Below, piece after piece: positions 13,327 to 20,361 of a stretch of DNA of 42,338 nt; position 1 is the first letter of the stretch; every line of letters starts with the position of its first letter. The translations under genes and the position numbers were made by a program. Source of the stretch: a virus; the IMG/VR virus record IMGVR_UViG_3300025138_000089, positions 1 to 42,338 of that record, one strand, 5' to 3'. The notes beneath the pieces are model-generated. The model was not told the origin of the DNA and searched no databases. It worked only from the letters and a program-made list of their open reading frames with translations.

Positions 13327-14384
13327 AATCATTCACTGATTACCTAAACGAAAAGATGAATTCTCATGATGATTGTGATGAGTTGGTAGAGGATTGTGGT
13401 TGTGATGGGACTAATGAAGACGTTAGTTCTAAGGATGCGGGTAGAATCGGTGCTGCTATTTCAAATAGAAAGGATCTGCCCGCTTCTGAAAAGAACGTAG
13501 CAAGACGATCTCTTCAGAGAAAGGTAGCCAGGGCCCAGAGAAGAGAAAAAGCATTTAATGTAAACTCCGATTCTGGTAGTAGATATCGTGTCGGAACAAA
13601 ACGTCCTACTGATGATACTGATCCAAAGCACAAGGGTCTTCGTCGCAATGATGCAATCGCCAAAACCTTGAAGTCGTATGGTACGAACGAAGATGTCGAG
13701 CAGGTTGATGAGGCATGTTGGGATAGTCATGTTCAACGAGGTACAAAGATGAAGGGCGGAAAGGTTGTCCCTAACTGTGTTCCTCGAAACGAAGGGACTG
13801 AGGAACAGGTCGATGAAGTTATGACAGGAACCAGAGATCCACAAGGATCACATAGACACACATATCAAAAAAGTGGAAAGGGCGGAATGTCCCTTGCTGC
13901 TCTTCGTGCCAGAAGAAAAGAACAAGAAGATAATAACCCCGCACCAGAGAAGAACAAAAGCAACGAAGAAGTGTCAGTTGAAGAGGCAAAGAAAAAGATC
14001 AAGGTCAAACTCGATCCCAAGAAGAAGATAGGCTATGAGGTTCGATCCGTTGGACCAGGCGGTAAGACTACCGTTACCAAGCGTAGAGATATGCCTGATA
14101 AGGAAGACGTAGGAGAAGCGTCTGGTGCATGGCAACGTAAAGAGGGGAAGAACAAGGAGGGTGGTCTCAACGCAGCAGGGAGAGCATCCTACGAGCGTGA
14201 GAACCCCGGTAGTGATCTCAAAGCACCCGTATCGTCCAAGACTGCGAGCAAGAACCCAGACGGTAAGGCAGCAAAGAGACGCAAGTCATTCTGTGCTAGA
14301 ATGGGTGGGATGAAGGGTGCCATGAAAGACGAGAAGGGCAGACCAACTCGTAAGGCATTAGCACTTCGTAAGTGGGATTGTTGA
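13323..14384 (+). CDS. VEQVDE-repeat protein with Cys motifs, 353 aa
   Basis: Second member of the Lys/Glu-rich family. It begins MKSFTDYLNEKM, then an acidic Cys cluster (DCDELVEDCGCDG). Near residues 124-155 is EDVEQVDEACWDSHVQRG followed by KMKGGKVVPNCVP, a cassette seen in many marine phage proteins. The C-terminal 90 residues (ASGAWQRKEGKNKEGG, RRKSFCARMGGMKG, then KGRPTRKALALRKWDC) match the widespread DUF6321-type ending (name from memory). Function unknown. It directly follows the 48-aa gene, so the three form one operon. Confidence 0.65.
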   Translation: MKSFTDYLNEKMNSHDDCDELVEDCGCDGTNEDVSSKDAGRIGAAISNRKDLPASEKNVARRSLQRKVARAQRREKAFNVNSDSGSRYRVGTKRPTDDTDPKHKGLRRNDAIAKTLKSYGTNEDVEQVDEACWDSHVQRGTKMKGGKVVPNCVPRNEGTEEQVDEVMTGTRDPQGSHRHTYQKSGKGGMSLAALRARRKEQEDNNPAPEKNKSNEEVSVEEAKKKIKVKLDPKKKIGYEVRSVGPGGKTTVTKRRDMPDKEDVGEASGAWQRKEGKNKEGGLNAAGRASYERENPGSDLKAPVSSKTASKNPDGKAAKRRKSFCARMGGMKGAMKDEKGRPTRKALALRKWDC

Positions 14385-14398
14385 TTAGGAGTTTATAA

Positions 14399-15868
14399 AT
14401 GGCTGCTCTCGGACTTACCCAACTCAAACAAAGAGATGGGAGAATTGAAACACTGATCAGGCTGTTCAGTGAAGGACATTCTTTTATCATGGAAAAAGAT
14501 TCTGATGGTACGACCACTAGCAAAACATTTAAGATAAATGGAATCGTTTTTCGTGTCGGTACTAGAGATACAGAGATTCTTAAAACTGCTATAAATACAA
14601 AACAAAAGAGAGCGGCTGTAGTTAAGAAACTTTCTAGTTTCACTGGTAAACTATTTTACAATGGTTTTTACGCTAGCGAAAAGCAAGAGTATTTTATCCC
14701 GGCATCTTATATGTCCAAGTCAACAGAGTTTGGTGGTGCTGCTGGTAAACAGGGACAATCTGGTAAGGTTTCTGCTAGTACAATGAATAGACCCACAGGG
14801 TCTGAGACTTTGGGTGTTCGAGCCGAAACACTAATTCTGGGTGGTAAATTAGAAAAAGTAAGATATGGAACTCAAGATGTAGAATGTAGAACCTTTACAT
14901 CTGCTGATCAAATCGCTGCATCTATGGTAAAGGGTCTTGATGACAACTCTAAAGTACCAGACTATATCACTGAAGATTTTAAGAAGTACCAAAAGAGCAA
15001 GAAATGGAATCGATTTGAATGGAATGAATCAATTCCAAAAAACGAAATGAACCAACTTGGTAAATATGCAGGAGAAGTCATAACAGGATTGATTGGTATG
15101 TCCACCTATGCTTCAAGGGCATTTCATCCAAACATATTAAGTGGTAAGGGAAAGGTTTCACGTTTTTGTGTTCCTACTGATCCTGCATTCAGTGGAGTTG
15201 ATGTATTTTTCTGTATGAAAGATGGTTCAATTATTCCCGTATCAAACAAATATGGAAAGGGTGCTGCTGCATCATTCTTTACTAACTTATTACCTGAGGC
15301 ATTATCAGTGCCTTCTAAATCATTGTCAAATTCTCCATTGAAAGATATAGTTAAAGTTGCAGAGTCTCTTGGAGTAACTGTAGCAATAGCGAAAAAAGGT
15401 GGACCAAGAGGAAAAGCAAAACCTATAATTTACGAATATGGTATTAGGAAACTATTGGGATTTTCTAAGACGCAAATCAAAGATCCATATGCGGATGTAT
15501 ATGAACCATTGCGACAAGGAAAGATGACTCCTACTACTAACAAGGTAGTTAAAGCCATTCAGAATTATTCCGGCGTTGATGCTGTTGTTGTCAAGAACTT
15601 ACCCAAGTCTGTCACTGCATTTTTCTGTAGAGAAATTGCAAAGAAGTTTAATGCCTCGAAGGGTGCCAATGAAGATATGGCTAAAATTTTAGCGGGGAAG
15701 AACTACTGGCAAGCAAATCTTAATGATCGTAAATGGTTTGCCGGTGACGTTGATTATAGAATGACGAATAGTGGAAAGGTTAAGATAAATGTAATTGGTT
15801 CTAAGGCACCAACTACGGATATCGTAGCATCACAGGGTCTAATCAACTACTACATGGAAACCCCTTGA
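14399..15868 (+). CDS. Unknown 489-aa protein, possible nuclease-like fold
   Basis: No firm family. TTAGGAG is placed well before ATG 14399. An Glu-containing helix (LGKYAGEVITGLIG, Glu226), then DPAFSGVDVFFCMKDGSIIP (Asp268), then VSNKYGKGAAASF (Ser282, Lys284) has the order E...D...(E/S)xK seen in PD-(D/E)xK nucleases, and phage proteins with a SxKxGKGAA segment are known to me. This is only a pattern match. The C-terminal half carries Lys-rich helices and a final beta region. Its last bases contain the -35 box of the tRNA-Leu promoter. Confidence 0.5.
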   Translation: MAALGLTQLKQRDGRIETLIRLFSEGHSFIMEKDSDGTTTSKTFKINGIVFRVGTRDTEILKTAINTKQKRAAVVKKLSSFTGKLFYNGFYASEKQEYFIPASYMSKSTEFGGAAGKQGQSGKVSASTMNRPTGSETLGVRAETLILGGKLEKVRYGTQDVECRTFTSADQIAASMVKGLDDNSKVPDYITEDFKKYQKSKKWNRFEWNESIPKNEMNQLGKYAGEVITGLIGMSTYASRAFHPNILSGKGKVSRFCVPTDPAFSGVDVFFCMKDGSIIPVSNKYGKGAAASFFTNLLPEALSVPSKSLSNSPLKDIVKVAESLGVTVAIAKKGGPRGKAKPIIYEYGIRKLLGFSKTQIKDPYADVYEPLRQGKMTPTTNKVVKAIQNYSGVDAVVVKNLPKSVTAFFCREIAKKFNASKGANEDMAKILAGKNYWQANLNDRKWFAGDVDYRMTNSGKVKINVIGSKAPTTDIVASQGLINYYMETP

Positions 15869-15892
15869 CACTACCTCGGTGTGTGTTATACT
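15865..15892 (+). promoter_or_regulatory. Sigma70-type promoter of tRNA-Leu
   Basis: TTGACA (15865-15870), 16 nt, TATACT (15887-15892), ending 12 nt before the tRNA. Confidence 0.85.
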
Positions 15893-15904
15893 ATAGCAAC
15901 AAAC

Positions 15905-15988
15905 GCTGAGGTGGCGGAATTGGCATACGCAGCAGACTTAAAATCTGCCGTCCTTACGGACATACGGGTTCGAGTCCCGTCCTCAGTA
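15905..15988 (+). tRNA. tRNA-Leu (anticodon TAA)
   Basis: Acceptor GCTGAGG/CCTCAGT with one wobble pair, anticodon stem GCAGA/TCTGC around CTTAAAA (anticodon TAA, reading UUA), a long variable arm (CGTCC-TTA-CGGAC) as expected for leucine, T loop TTCGAGT. No encoded CCA. Confidence 0.95.
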
Positions 15989-15993
15989 TTGAT

Positions 15994-16001
15994 TATAAAT
16001 A
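15994..16001 (+). promoter_or_regulatory. T4-type late promoter motif TATAAATA
   Basis: Exact T4 late -10 consensus, 18 nt before the ATG at 16019. With the usual start 6-7 nt downstream, the GGAG ribosome site at 16007-16010 would lie at the very 5' end of the message. Confidence 0.55.
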
Positions 16002-16018
16002 GTAGTGGAGAAACTACT

Positions 16019-16222
16019 ATGGATACTCGCAAAGAAAACGAAGAAAGAAAAACTAAAAAAGAAGCAACCCACTACTGGCCTGCTCGACTTCGAGTCGATG
16101 GTCATCCTGTGTGGATTCTACTTACAGACGCAGAGGTTCGTAGGGCTGCTCGTCGTGCAGAAAACAATCCAGAAGATGTTCCTGGCCTGTGGGAAAGAAT
16201 CCGACTTGTGTTTGGGCTTTGA
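16019..16222 (+). CDS. Hypothetical protein, 67 aa
   Basis: Starts at ATG 16019 with GGAG 8 nt upstream. MDTRKENEERKTKKEATHYW, then LRVDGHPVWILLTDAEVRRA, resembles the small beta-hairpin plus helix proteins found near phage structural genes. Function unknown. It probably shares a late transcript with the protease gene 15 nt downstream. Confidence 0.55.
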   Translation: MDTRKENEERKTKKEATHYWPARLRVDGHPVWILLTDAEVRRAARRAENNPEDVPGLWERIRLVFGL

Positions 16223-16237
16223 TTAAAGGAGACATCG

Positions 16238-17332
16238 ATGAGACTACAATACACATACGAAGAGAGCGATTGCTACGCTTACGATCCTGAACCAACATAC
16301 ATCGGTGGCGCGCCTCCAACACGAACTGAGGGTATTCCCGTTGGTTGGAAGAAGGGTTCGTTCGCTATGCAAGACGGACTTGATCTTTCGTCCTTCAATG
16401 TTCGCAATCGCCGATACAATAATAAAGCAGGTAACAACAACCTAAGCGACATCAACAATTGGAACAGTGGTTACTGGGCAACAGTTTTGATTACACCCAA
16501 GCACGCAATTGGTTGCCGTCATTATTGGAGAACTGTTCCTGCACAAGAACGCAAGCAGCGTTTCATGGGCAAGAGTGGTAAGATCTACTATCCTGAGTGG
16601 GAATCAACTACCGAGTTTAATGGTGATCGTATTATCATTACATTCAAAGAAGAACTACCCGAAGATGTCACGCCAATCGAAGGATGTGATATCGCTTATG
16701 TGCCAGTTGGAAGCAAGATTTACCAGTTGACAAATCAGGGTATGCTTCACTACATGTACACTAAGGGTGGTAAGGTTATCACTTACGGCGGTCGTCCCCC
16801 TCGCGTCTATGACTTTGAATATGAAGTTGACGACATCATGGGTGAACGAGAAGCAATCTGGAGCGGTGATTCTGGTACTCCTACCTTTGTTAAGGATGAA
16901 CAGAACGGCAAACTATACTGGCTTGGAAACAAGTGGGGTGGTTTCCCCCTGACACAAGACAGTGAATCGACACAAGAGATTGTCGATTTCGTCAAAGGTG
17001 CAACCAGTGATAAGCGTCCTACTGGTTACGACTGGAAGGTCGCACGACTCAGTGGTGGAGGAATGGATTACAACAACGACGGTGTAATCGACTCTGCTGA
17101 TCTCGGACATGTTCTTGCTGCCTTTGGTATGAAGGGAGCAGGTTACTATGAACAATTCGATCTCAATGAAGATGGTAGAATCGATTCTGGTGATATGGGA
17201 CAGATTTTTGCTAAGTGGGGCGTAACTGCCGAAATGGTAACTTACGATCCAGAGAACCCACCACCACCAGCACAGGAAAGAAAACCCGCAAATCCAAATG
17301 AGGACGAGTGGGGATTTGGAGCATCAGACTAA
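16238..17332 (+). CDS. Chymotrypsin-like serine protease with dockerin-like repeats
   Basis: 364 aa. Residues about 75-255 form an S1-type protease: ITPKHAIGCRHYW with probable catalytic His95, GCDIAYV with Asp151, and WSGDSGTPTF with Ser212 (the GDSG signature). Residues 277-328 hold two calcium-loop repeats, DYNNDGVIDSADLGHVLAAF and DLNEDGRIDSGDMGQIFAKW, the layout of a type I dockerin. A Pro-rich tail follows. No signal peptide is visible. AAAGGAG precedes the ATG. Neighbouring holin-like and secreted dockerin-like genes suggest a lysis or surface-attack module; that role is inferred. The LAAFG ending is typical of planctomycete dockerin-like domains. Confidence 0.8.
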   Translation: MRLQYTYEESDCYAYDPEPTYIGGAPPTRTEGIPVGWKKGSFAMQDGLDLSSFNVRNRRYNNKAGNNNLSDINNWNSGYWATVLITPKHAIGCRHYWRTVPAQERKQRFMGKSGKIYYPEWESTTEFNGDRIIITFKEELPEDVTPIEGCDIAYVPVGSKIYQLTNQGMLHYMYTKGGKVITYGGRPPRVYDFEYEVDDIMGEREAIWSGDSGTPTFVKDEQNGKLYWLGNKWGGFPLTQDSESTQEIVDFVKGATSDKRPTGYDWKVARLSGGGMDYNNDGVIDSADLGHVLAAFGMKGAGYYEQFDLNEDGRIDSGDMGQIFAKWGVTAEMVTYDPENPPPPAQERKPANPNEDEWGFGASD

Positions 17333-17348
17333 TTATTAGGAGCATAAT

Positions 17349-17621
17349 ATGGCTACAGTAAAGACAACGACAGATCCAAAACCCGGTATTAAGTCCACGG
17401 AGTTTTGGGCAGCAATTGGAATTGGTGGACTTCCACTTCTTGAAGGCACGGGTTGGTTAAAGAACTGGCCCGTCACAGAGGGCGGAGAGATCGCCATGTG
17501 GAGTGTCGCAGGTGCAGTGATGTGCAGTTATATCTGGAGTAGAGCATGGGTAAAGGTATCAGCGAAGGGAGCAGCAGATGATCTCGAAATCATTAACGCT
17601 AGCAGCCGTACTGGCAAGTAA
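17349..17621 (+). CDS. Holin-like small membrane protein
   Basis: 90 aa. Two hydrophobic segments (about residues 18-34, EFWAAIGIGGLPLLEG, and 48-65, IAMWSVAGAVMCSYIW) are followed by a charged tail with AKGAADDLEI. KSTEFW at the start of the first segment and Y-SRAWVK after the second match small holin-like phage proteins. Two passes with a charged C-terminus fit a class II holin. TTAGGAG lies before the ATG. It overlaps the next gene by 44 nt. Its place between the protease and a secreted protein supports a lysis role, unproven. Confidence 0.6.
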   Translation: MATVKTTTDPKPGIKSTEFWAAIGIGGLPLLEGTGWLKNWPVTEGGEIAMWSVAGAVMCSYIWSRAWVKVSAKGAADDLEIINASSRTGK

Positions 17622-18408
17622 TAGTGCATTCGCACAGGACATTGATTGTCCTCCACGGATGCCCAAACCAACTACAACGACTAGAGTTCCTCAGTTGAGC
17701 GACGAAGGCGTAGAATCCATTCTCACCGTTTCTGAAGGTGATGTGGGGGATCGACAGGTAGTTGCAGTTTATGAACGACCAATGGGTGATTATGTTGGAC
17801 CGTTCGGTCTAGACGGTACAGTCGAATGGACGAACAGCACTTCAGTTGCTCGTACTATGAGCATTCGTCTTACTGTTCAACTCAGTGATGGTATCATTCC
17901 TATTATTCCAGAACAGTATTCTGGTTTAGTTTGTTGGGAAGCCAGCACAAAGAGAATCATTACCGTCGTGAGTCAGCGTGTAGAAGCAGGCGAAAATATC
18001 GAAGTCCCAGTTATATGGGACATCGTAACTCGTCTCGAAGGACAACTTGCAGACTTCAATGGTGATGGTTGGGTCGATGAACTTGATCAGACACTCTTGA
18101 TTGGCGCACTCGGAACCGACAATCCTCTATATGATCTAAACAAAGATGGTGTAGTGGATATGGTGGACATGGAAATTCTATTCCAAGCCATCTCGGATTC
18201 TTGGCAGGATCAGATCGAAGCAGCGAACGGTGGGGGTGATGTTGACCCCACCGATCCACCTGATGATCCAGTCGAGATTACCGAGGACTTCAATCCTTTG
18301 TGGGAGACTGCTGATCATATTCTACTCTTGACTATGAACGAAACTCCGAACGACAATGCCCGAGGAGGGCATTTCATCGTCCCAAAAGCGGAGTGGCGGT
18401 TGATCTAG
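17578..18408 (+). CDS. Secreted protein with dockerin-like repeats, 276 aa
   Basis: Signal peptide MISKSLTLAAVLASNSAFA with a cleavage site after residue 19. A beta-rich domain follows (about 40-150). Then DFNGDGWVDELD (159-170) and DLNKDGVVDMVD (186-197) form a dockerin-like calcium-binding pair. A low-complexity Asp/Pro linker (DPTDPPDDP) precedes a final segment that ends abruptly. The next frame continues from a CCCAAAA slippery site in the -1 direction, so the full protein may be about 404 residues. The 44-nt overlap with the holin-like gene implies coupling. Exported, surface-acting; the exact role is unknown. Confidence 0.7.
   Translation: MISKSLTLAAVLASNSAFAQDIDCPPRMPKPTTTTRVPQLSDEGVESILTVSEGDVGDRQVVAVYERPMGDYVGPFGLDGTVEWTNSTSVARTMSIRLTVQLSDGIIPIIPEQYSGLVCWEASTKRIITVVSQRVEAGENIEVPVIWDIVTRLEGQLADFNGDGWVDELDQTLLIGALGTDNPLYDLNKDGVVDMVDMEILFQAISDSWQDQIEAANGGGDVDPTDPPDDPVEITEDFNPLWETADHILLLTMNETPNDNARGGHFIVPKAEWRLI
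18381..18387 (+). promoter_or_regulatory. Candidate -1 frameshift slippery site CCCAAAA
   Basis: In frame as C CCA AAA at codons 269-270 of the upstream protein. A -1 shift continues as AGC GGA GTG into the 132-codon frame downstream, with no stop in between. No obvious downstream stem is seen. A natural or sequencing indel is the alternative. Confidence 0.45.
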
Positions 18409-18791
18409 TCAAGGGTGATTTCGATGTCGCAGACGACACGGGATCAGGAGGACCAGCCGCCATTTCAGCAGGATGTTACGGATATCAATCTGTAAACTTA
18501 TCTGATGGTGAAATGACTGTTGATGAATGGGCCGAAGCAAACCCGAATGCAAAATGGGTTATTGAGATCTACCGTGATGGAGAAATCATTCACCAGTTGG
18601 CAACAGACTCTGCCAATGTGTCGGGATATGCTCAAGTTCAACCACCAGATGGCAGTAGACAGTATGGCAAGGGTGTCTGGTGGTCGAGAGTTATAGCACC
18701 CGAAGATTTTCAGGTGGGTGATGTTTGGAAAGTTTATGGATGGAATGATATGGGGGAAAATATTCCTGCCTATCCACCTGACAGGACTTGA
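18393..18791 (+). CDS. C-terminal domain in -1 frame, 132 aa
   Basis: An open frame starting at GTG 18393 (MAVDLVKGDFDVADDTG) with no real ribosome site. It is therefore more likely the continuation of the secreted dockerin-like protein through the slippery site at 18381, or a product of a frameshift mutation, than a separate gene. The sequence is Gly/Trp/Tyr-rich and beta-like (KWVIEIYRDGEIIHQL, GVWWSRVI, VWKVYGW), as in an extracellular beta-sandwich. It ends inside the -35 region of the next promoter. Confidence 0.55.
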   Translation: MAVDLVKGDFDVADDTGSGGPAAISAGCYGYQSVNLSDGEMTVDEWAEANPNAKWVIEIYRDGEIIHQLATDSANVSGYAQVQPPDGSRQYGKGVWWSRVIAPEDFQVGDVWKVYGWNDMGENIPAYPPDRT

Positions 18792-18815
18792 CACGGACCG
18801 TAGATGTGGTATAAT
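18788..18815 (+). promoter_or_regulatory. Sigma70-type promoter, 16-nt spacer
   Basis: TTGACA (18788-18793), 16 nt, TATAAT (18810-18815). The next ATG (18822) lies on the predicted start site. Confidence 0.85.
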
Positions 18816-18821
18816 TTGTGA

Positions 18822-19010
18822 ATGAACAAGAAGCGACATCTCGATCAGTTCGATTTAGAAGCCGAGAAAGAGGGGGGTGCCATTCGTCAACACGGTGGCA
18901 TTCCCACTTCTCGCTTGGGTAAAGGAATCACCAAGCAGCGAAAGATGCACGCTCGCGGTGAGTGTATTCAGACTACTCGTATTATCAAAAGGGGTAAGTG
19001 GCTCGTATGA
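18822..19010 (+). CDS. Small basic protein, 62 aa, possibly leaderless
   Basis: MNKKRHLDQFDLEAEKEGG, then a Gly/Lys/Arg-rich segment ending TTRIIKRGKWLV. The ATG is 6 nt after the -10 box, so the transcript would have no room for a ribosome site. The stop overlaps the next start. Function unknown; the charge suggests nucleic-acid binding. Confidence 0.55.
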   Translation: MNKKRHLDQFDLEAEKEGGAIRQHGGIPTSRLGKGITKQRKMHARGECIQTTRIIKRGKWLV

Positions 19011-19288
19011 ATGACAAGACTATGGTAAAGGTTCTGCCCCGTATGGTAGAAGAATGGATTGGTATGGAAGACATCTGTTTTATTACTGGTAAGATTATCG
19101 GCAAGAATGATCTGTGTCGATGGACTGATGAGTTTGATGGTTGGATTTCTGAACGAGGACAAGAGATTGTCGAAGCAGACGCTCGTGGTCCTGCTCCTGA
19201 TCCAGAGTCTCTGATCATCTACGGCGAATGGTACGCGAAGGATGAAGCAAACGCAGCAAACGACGAGTGGAGGCAAGGATACCGATGA
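19007..19288 (+). CDS. Hypothetical protein, 93 aa
   Basis: Begins at ATG 19007 within the overlap with the previous stop. A GTG at 18998, closer to AAGGGG, is a possible alternative adding three residues. The sequence contains MEDICFITGKIIGKNDLCRW, a two-Cys pair that could be part of a small metal site, and an acidic Ala/Asp/Glu tail. The stop overlaps the next ATG. Function unknown. Confidence 0.55.
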   Translation: MNDKTMVKVLPRMVEEWIGMEDICFITGKIIGKNDLCRWTDEFDGWISERGQEIVEADARGPAPDPESLIIYGEWYAKDEANAANDEWRQGYR

Positions 19289-19545
19289 GAGCATTTAGTA
19301 CGCTAGAACTTCTGGTTTGCATTGCAATCATTTCTCTTTTGATTTCAATGACCTTCTTCTTTCGTTGGGACGACACCAAGAAGGAACTCGAAGAGAATCA
19401 AGAGATCCAAAATGCAACCACTGAGTTGTGGTTGGTTCGCATCGAAGATCCGTCTCAACCAGTTTTCTGGGTTTGGGAAGACGAAGACGGCGTGATGTGG
19501 ATGCTCTCTCGTAGTGACAACAAGGTAAGGAAGGTGAGTCCGTGA
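19285..19545 (+). CDS. Type IV pilin-like (pseudopilin) protein
   Basis: 86 aa. The N-terminus MRA-FSTLELLVCIAIISLL is a class III (prepilin) signal: a short basic leader, a small residue (Ala) at -1, Phe at +1, Glu at +5 and a long hydrophobic helix to about residue 26. The usual -1 residue is Gly; Ala is tolerated in some prepilins. A charged stalk (KKELEENQEI) and a small Trp-rich head (VFWVWEDEDGVMWML) follow. I start at ATG 19285 (ATGA overlap, AAGGA upstream), which gives the exact leader length. Host prepilin peptidase would process it. A phage-encoded copy is unusual. Confidence 0.6.
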   Translation: MRAFSTLELLVCIAIISLLISMTFFFRWDDTKKELEENQEIQNATTELWLVRIEDPSQPVFWVWEDEDGVMWMLSRSDNKVRKVSP

Positions 19546-19739
19546 AGATATTTTTAATCTATGTTCTATTCGTTACTATGTTTATTACAGGATTTGCACT
19601 GACTCTTCACTTTGGTTTGCCACAATCTGACAACTACGATTCTTTGATTGCTTTTTCTGGTATGATCATTGGGAGTCTATGTGCTGGTGTCGTTATCTTT
19701 TTCTCAGAAAGGAATAGTAATGAAAGACGAAATTCATGA
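19542..19739 (+). CDS. Two-pass membrane protein, 65 aa
   Basis: GTG start overlapping the pilin-like stop (GTGA). Two hydrophobic segments (MKIFLIYVLFVTMFITGFAL and about 35-53, LIAFSGMIIGSLCAGVVIF) and a basic tail with Ser/Asn/Arg. Coupled translation with the pilin-like gene suggests a shared role at the membrane; a second holin candidate or a pilin partner are both possible. Confidence 0.55.
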   Translation: MKIFLIYVLFVTMFITGFALTLHFGLPQSDNYDSLIAFSGMIIGSLCAGVVIFFSERNSNERRNS

Positions 19740-19941
19740 TTTTGCTGGACCATATCAGATTCACACTCACCCCGATCATGACATTGTTTTCATTAAGAAC
19801 GAAGGCATGAATGGTTTGGGTGGCGCCTACTCATACGACAGTCCCAAACTTCTTGAGATTGTAAACAATAAAATTGCCGAACACGAAACTCAACTGATGA
19901 AGTGGAACCTACTCTTGGATAGGATTAATAAGAATGTTTGA
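19720..19941 (+). CDS. Hypothetical protein, 73 aa
   Basis: Starts at ATG 19720 with AAAGGAATAGTA before it, inside the end of the preceding gene (20-nt overlap). MKDEIHDFAGPYQIHTHPDH with HTHPDHD could bind a metal. A C-terminal amphipathic helix is predicted (EIVNNKIAEHETQLMKWNLL). Unknown function. Confidence 0.55.
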   Translation: MKDEIHDFAGPYQIHTHPDHDIVFIKNEGMNGLGGAYSYDSPKLLEIVNNKIAEHETQLMKWNLLLDRINKNV

Positions 19942-20188
19942 ACAACAGTACGCAATGACAATGTTGATTATTATGACCGTGACCAATGTTTTTCTTGGCA
20001 TTGCAATGGTCGCAGGATTTATTCCGATTGAATACGGAATGTCGCTTGCTTTCTTCGCAATGTGTGGTATGATCTGGAAGTGCAAGGTGGATCTCATGGG
20101 CAATGTTCGCCTCTGGGAGAACCCGAAGCAGTACCGTGATCGTATGGATACTCGAATTCTCCGTGGAAGGTTTGACGAGGAAAAGTGA
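19934..20188 (+). CDS. Membrane protein, 84 aa
   Basis: Two hydrophobic segments (about residues 7-27, AMTMLIIMTVTNVFLGIAMV, and 33-50, YGMSLAFFAMCGMIW), then a charged Arg/Asp-rich tail. It overlaps the previous gene by 8 nt. Part of a run of small membrane proteins; function unknown. Confidence 0.55.
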   Translation: MFEQQYAMTMLIIMTVTNVFLGIAMVAGFIPIEYGMSLAFFAMCGMIWKCKVDLMGNVRLWENPKQYRDRMDTRILRGRFDEEK

Positions 20189-20224
20189 TACATATGGTGT
20201 CCCCTTACAATAGAGACACCACAC

Positions 20225-20353
20225 ATGCTAAAACGACTCCTGTGTTCTCGCCGTCGTAGATTATATCTAAAGCGATTCCGCCGCGACCCGAACTACTTTA
20301 CTACTTTATCTGGAAGGTATCAGGACTGGGGCCGACCGCGGCCCCTACCCTAA
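20225..20353 (+). CDS. Possible Arg-rich peptide, 42 aa
   Basis: MLKRLLCSRRRRLYLKRFRR, then DPNYFTTLSGRYQDWGRPRPLP. It lies in a 173-nt gap and ends in a GGGGCC/GGCCCC inverted repeat. The ribosome site is weak (GAGAC). It may be real, or chance within a leader that also contains the hairpin GGTGTC/GACACC (20197-20221). Confidence 0.35.
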   Translation: MLKRLLCSRRRRLYLKRFRRDPNYFTTLSGRYQDWGRPRPLP

Positions 20354-20361
20354 CGAATATT

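Noticed and set aside
14590-14597. TATAAATA inside the 489-aa gene
   Set aside because: The motif matches the late consensus but lies inside a coding region with no start codon or gene just downstream.
16725-16760. TTGACA within the protease gene
   Set aside because: No -10 box at the 16-17 nt position and no gene start following.
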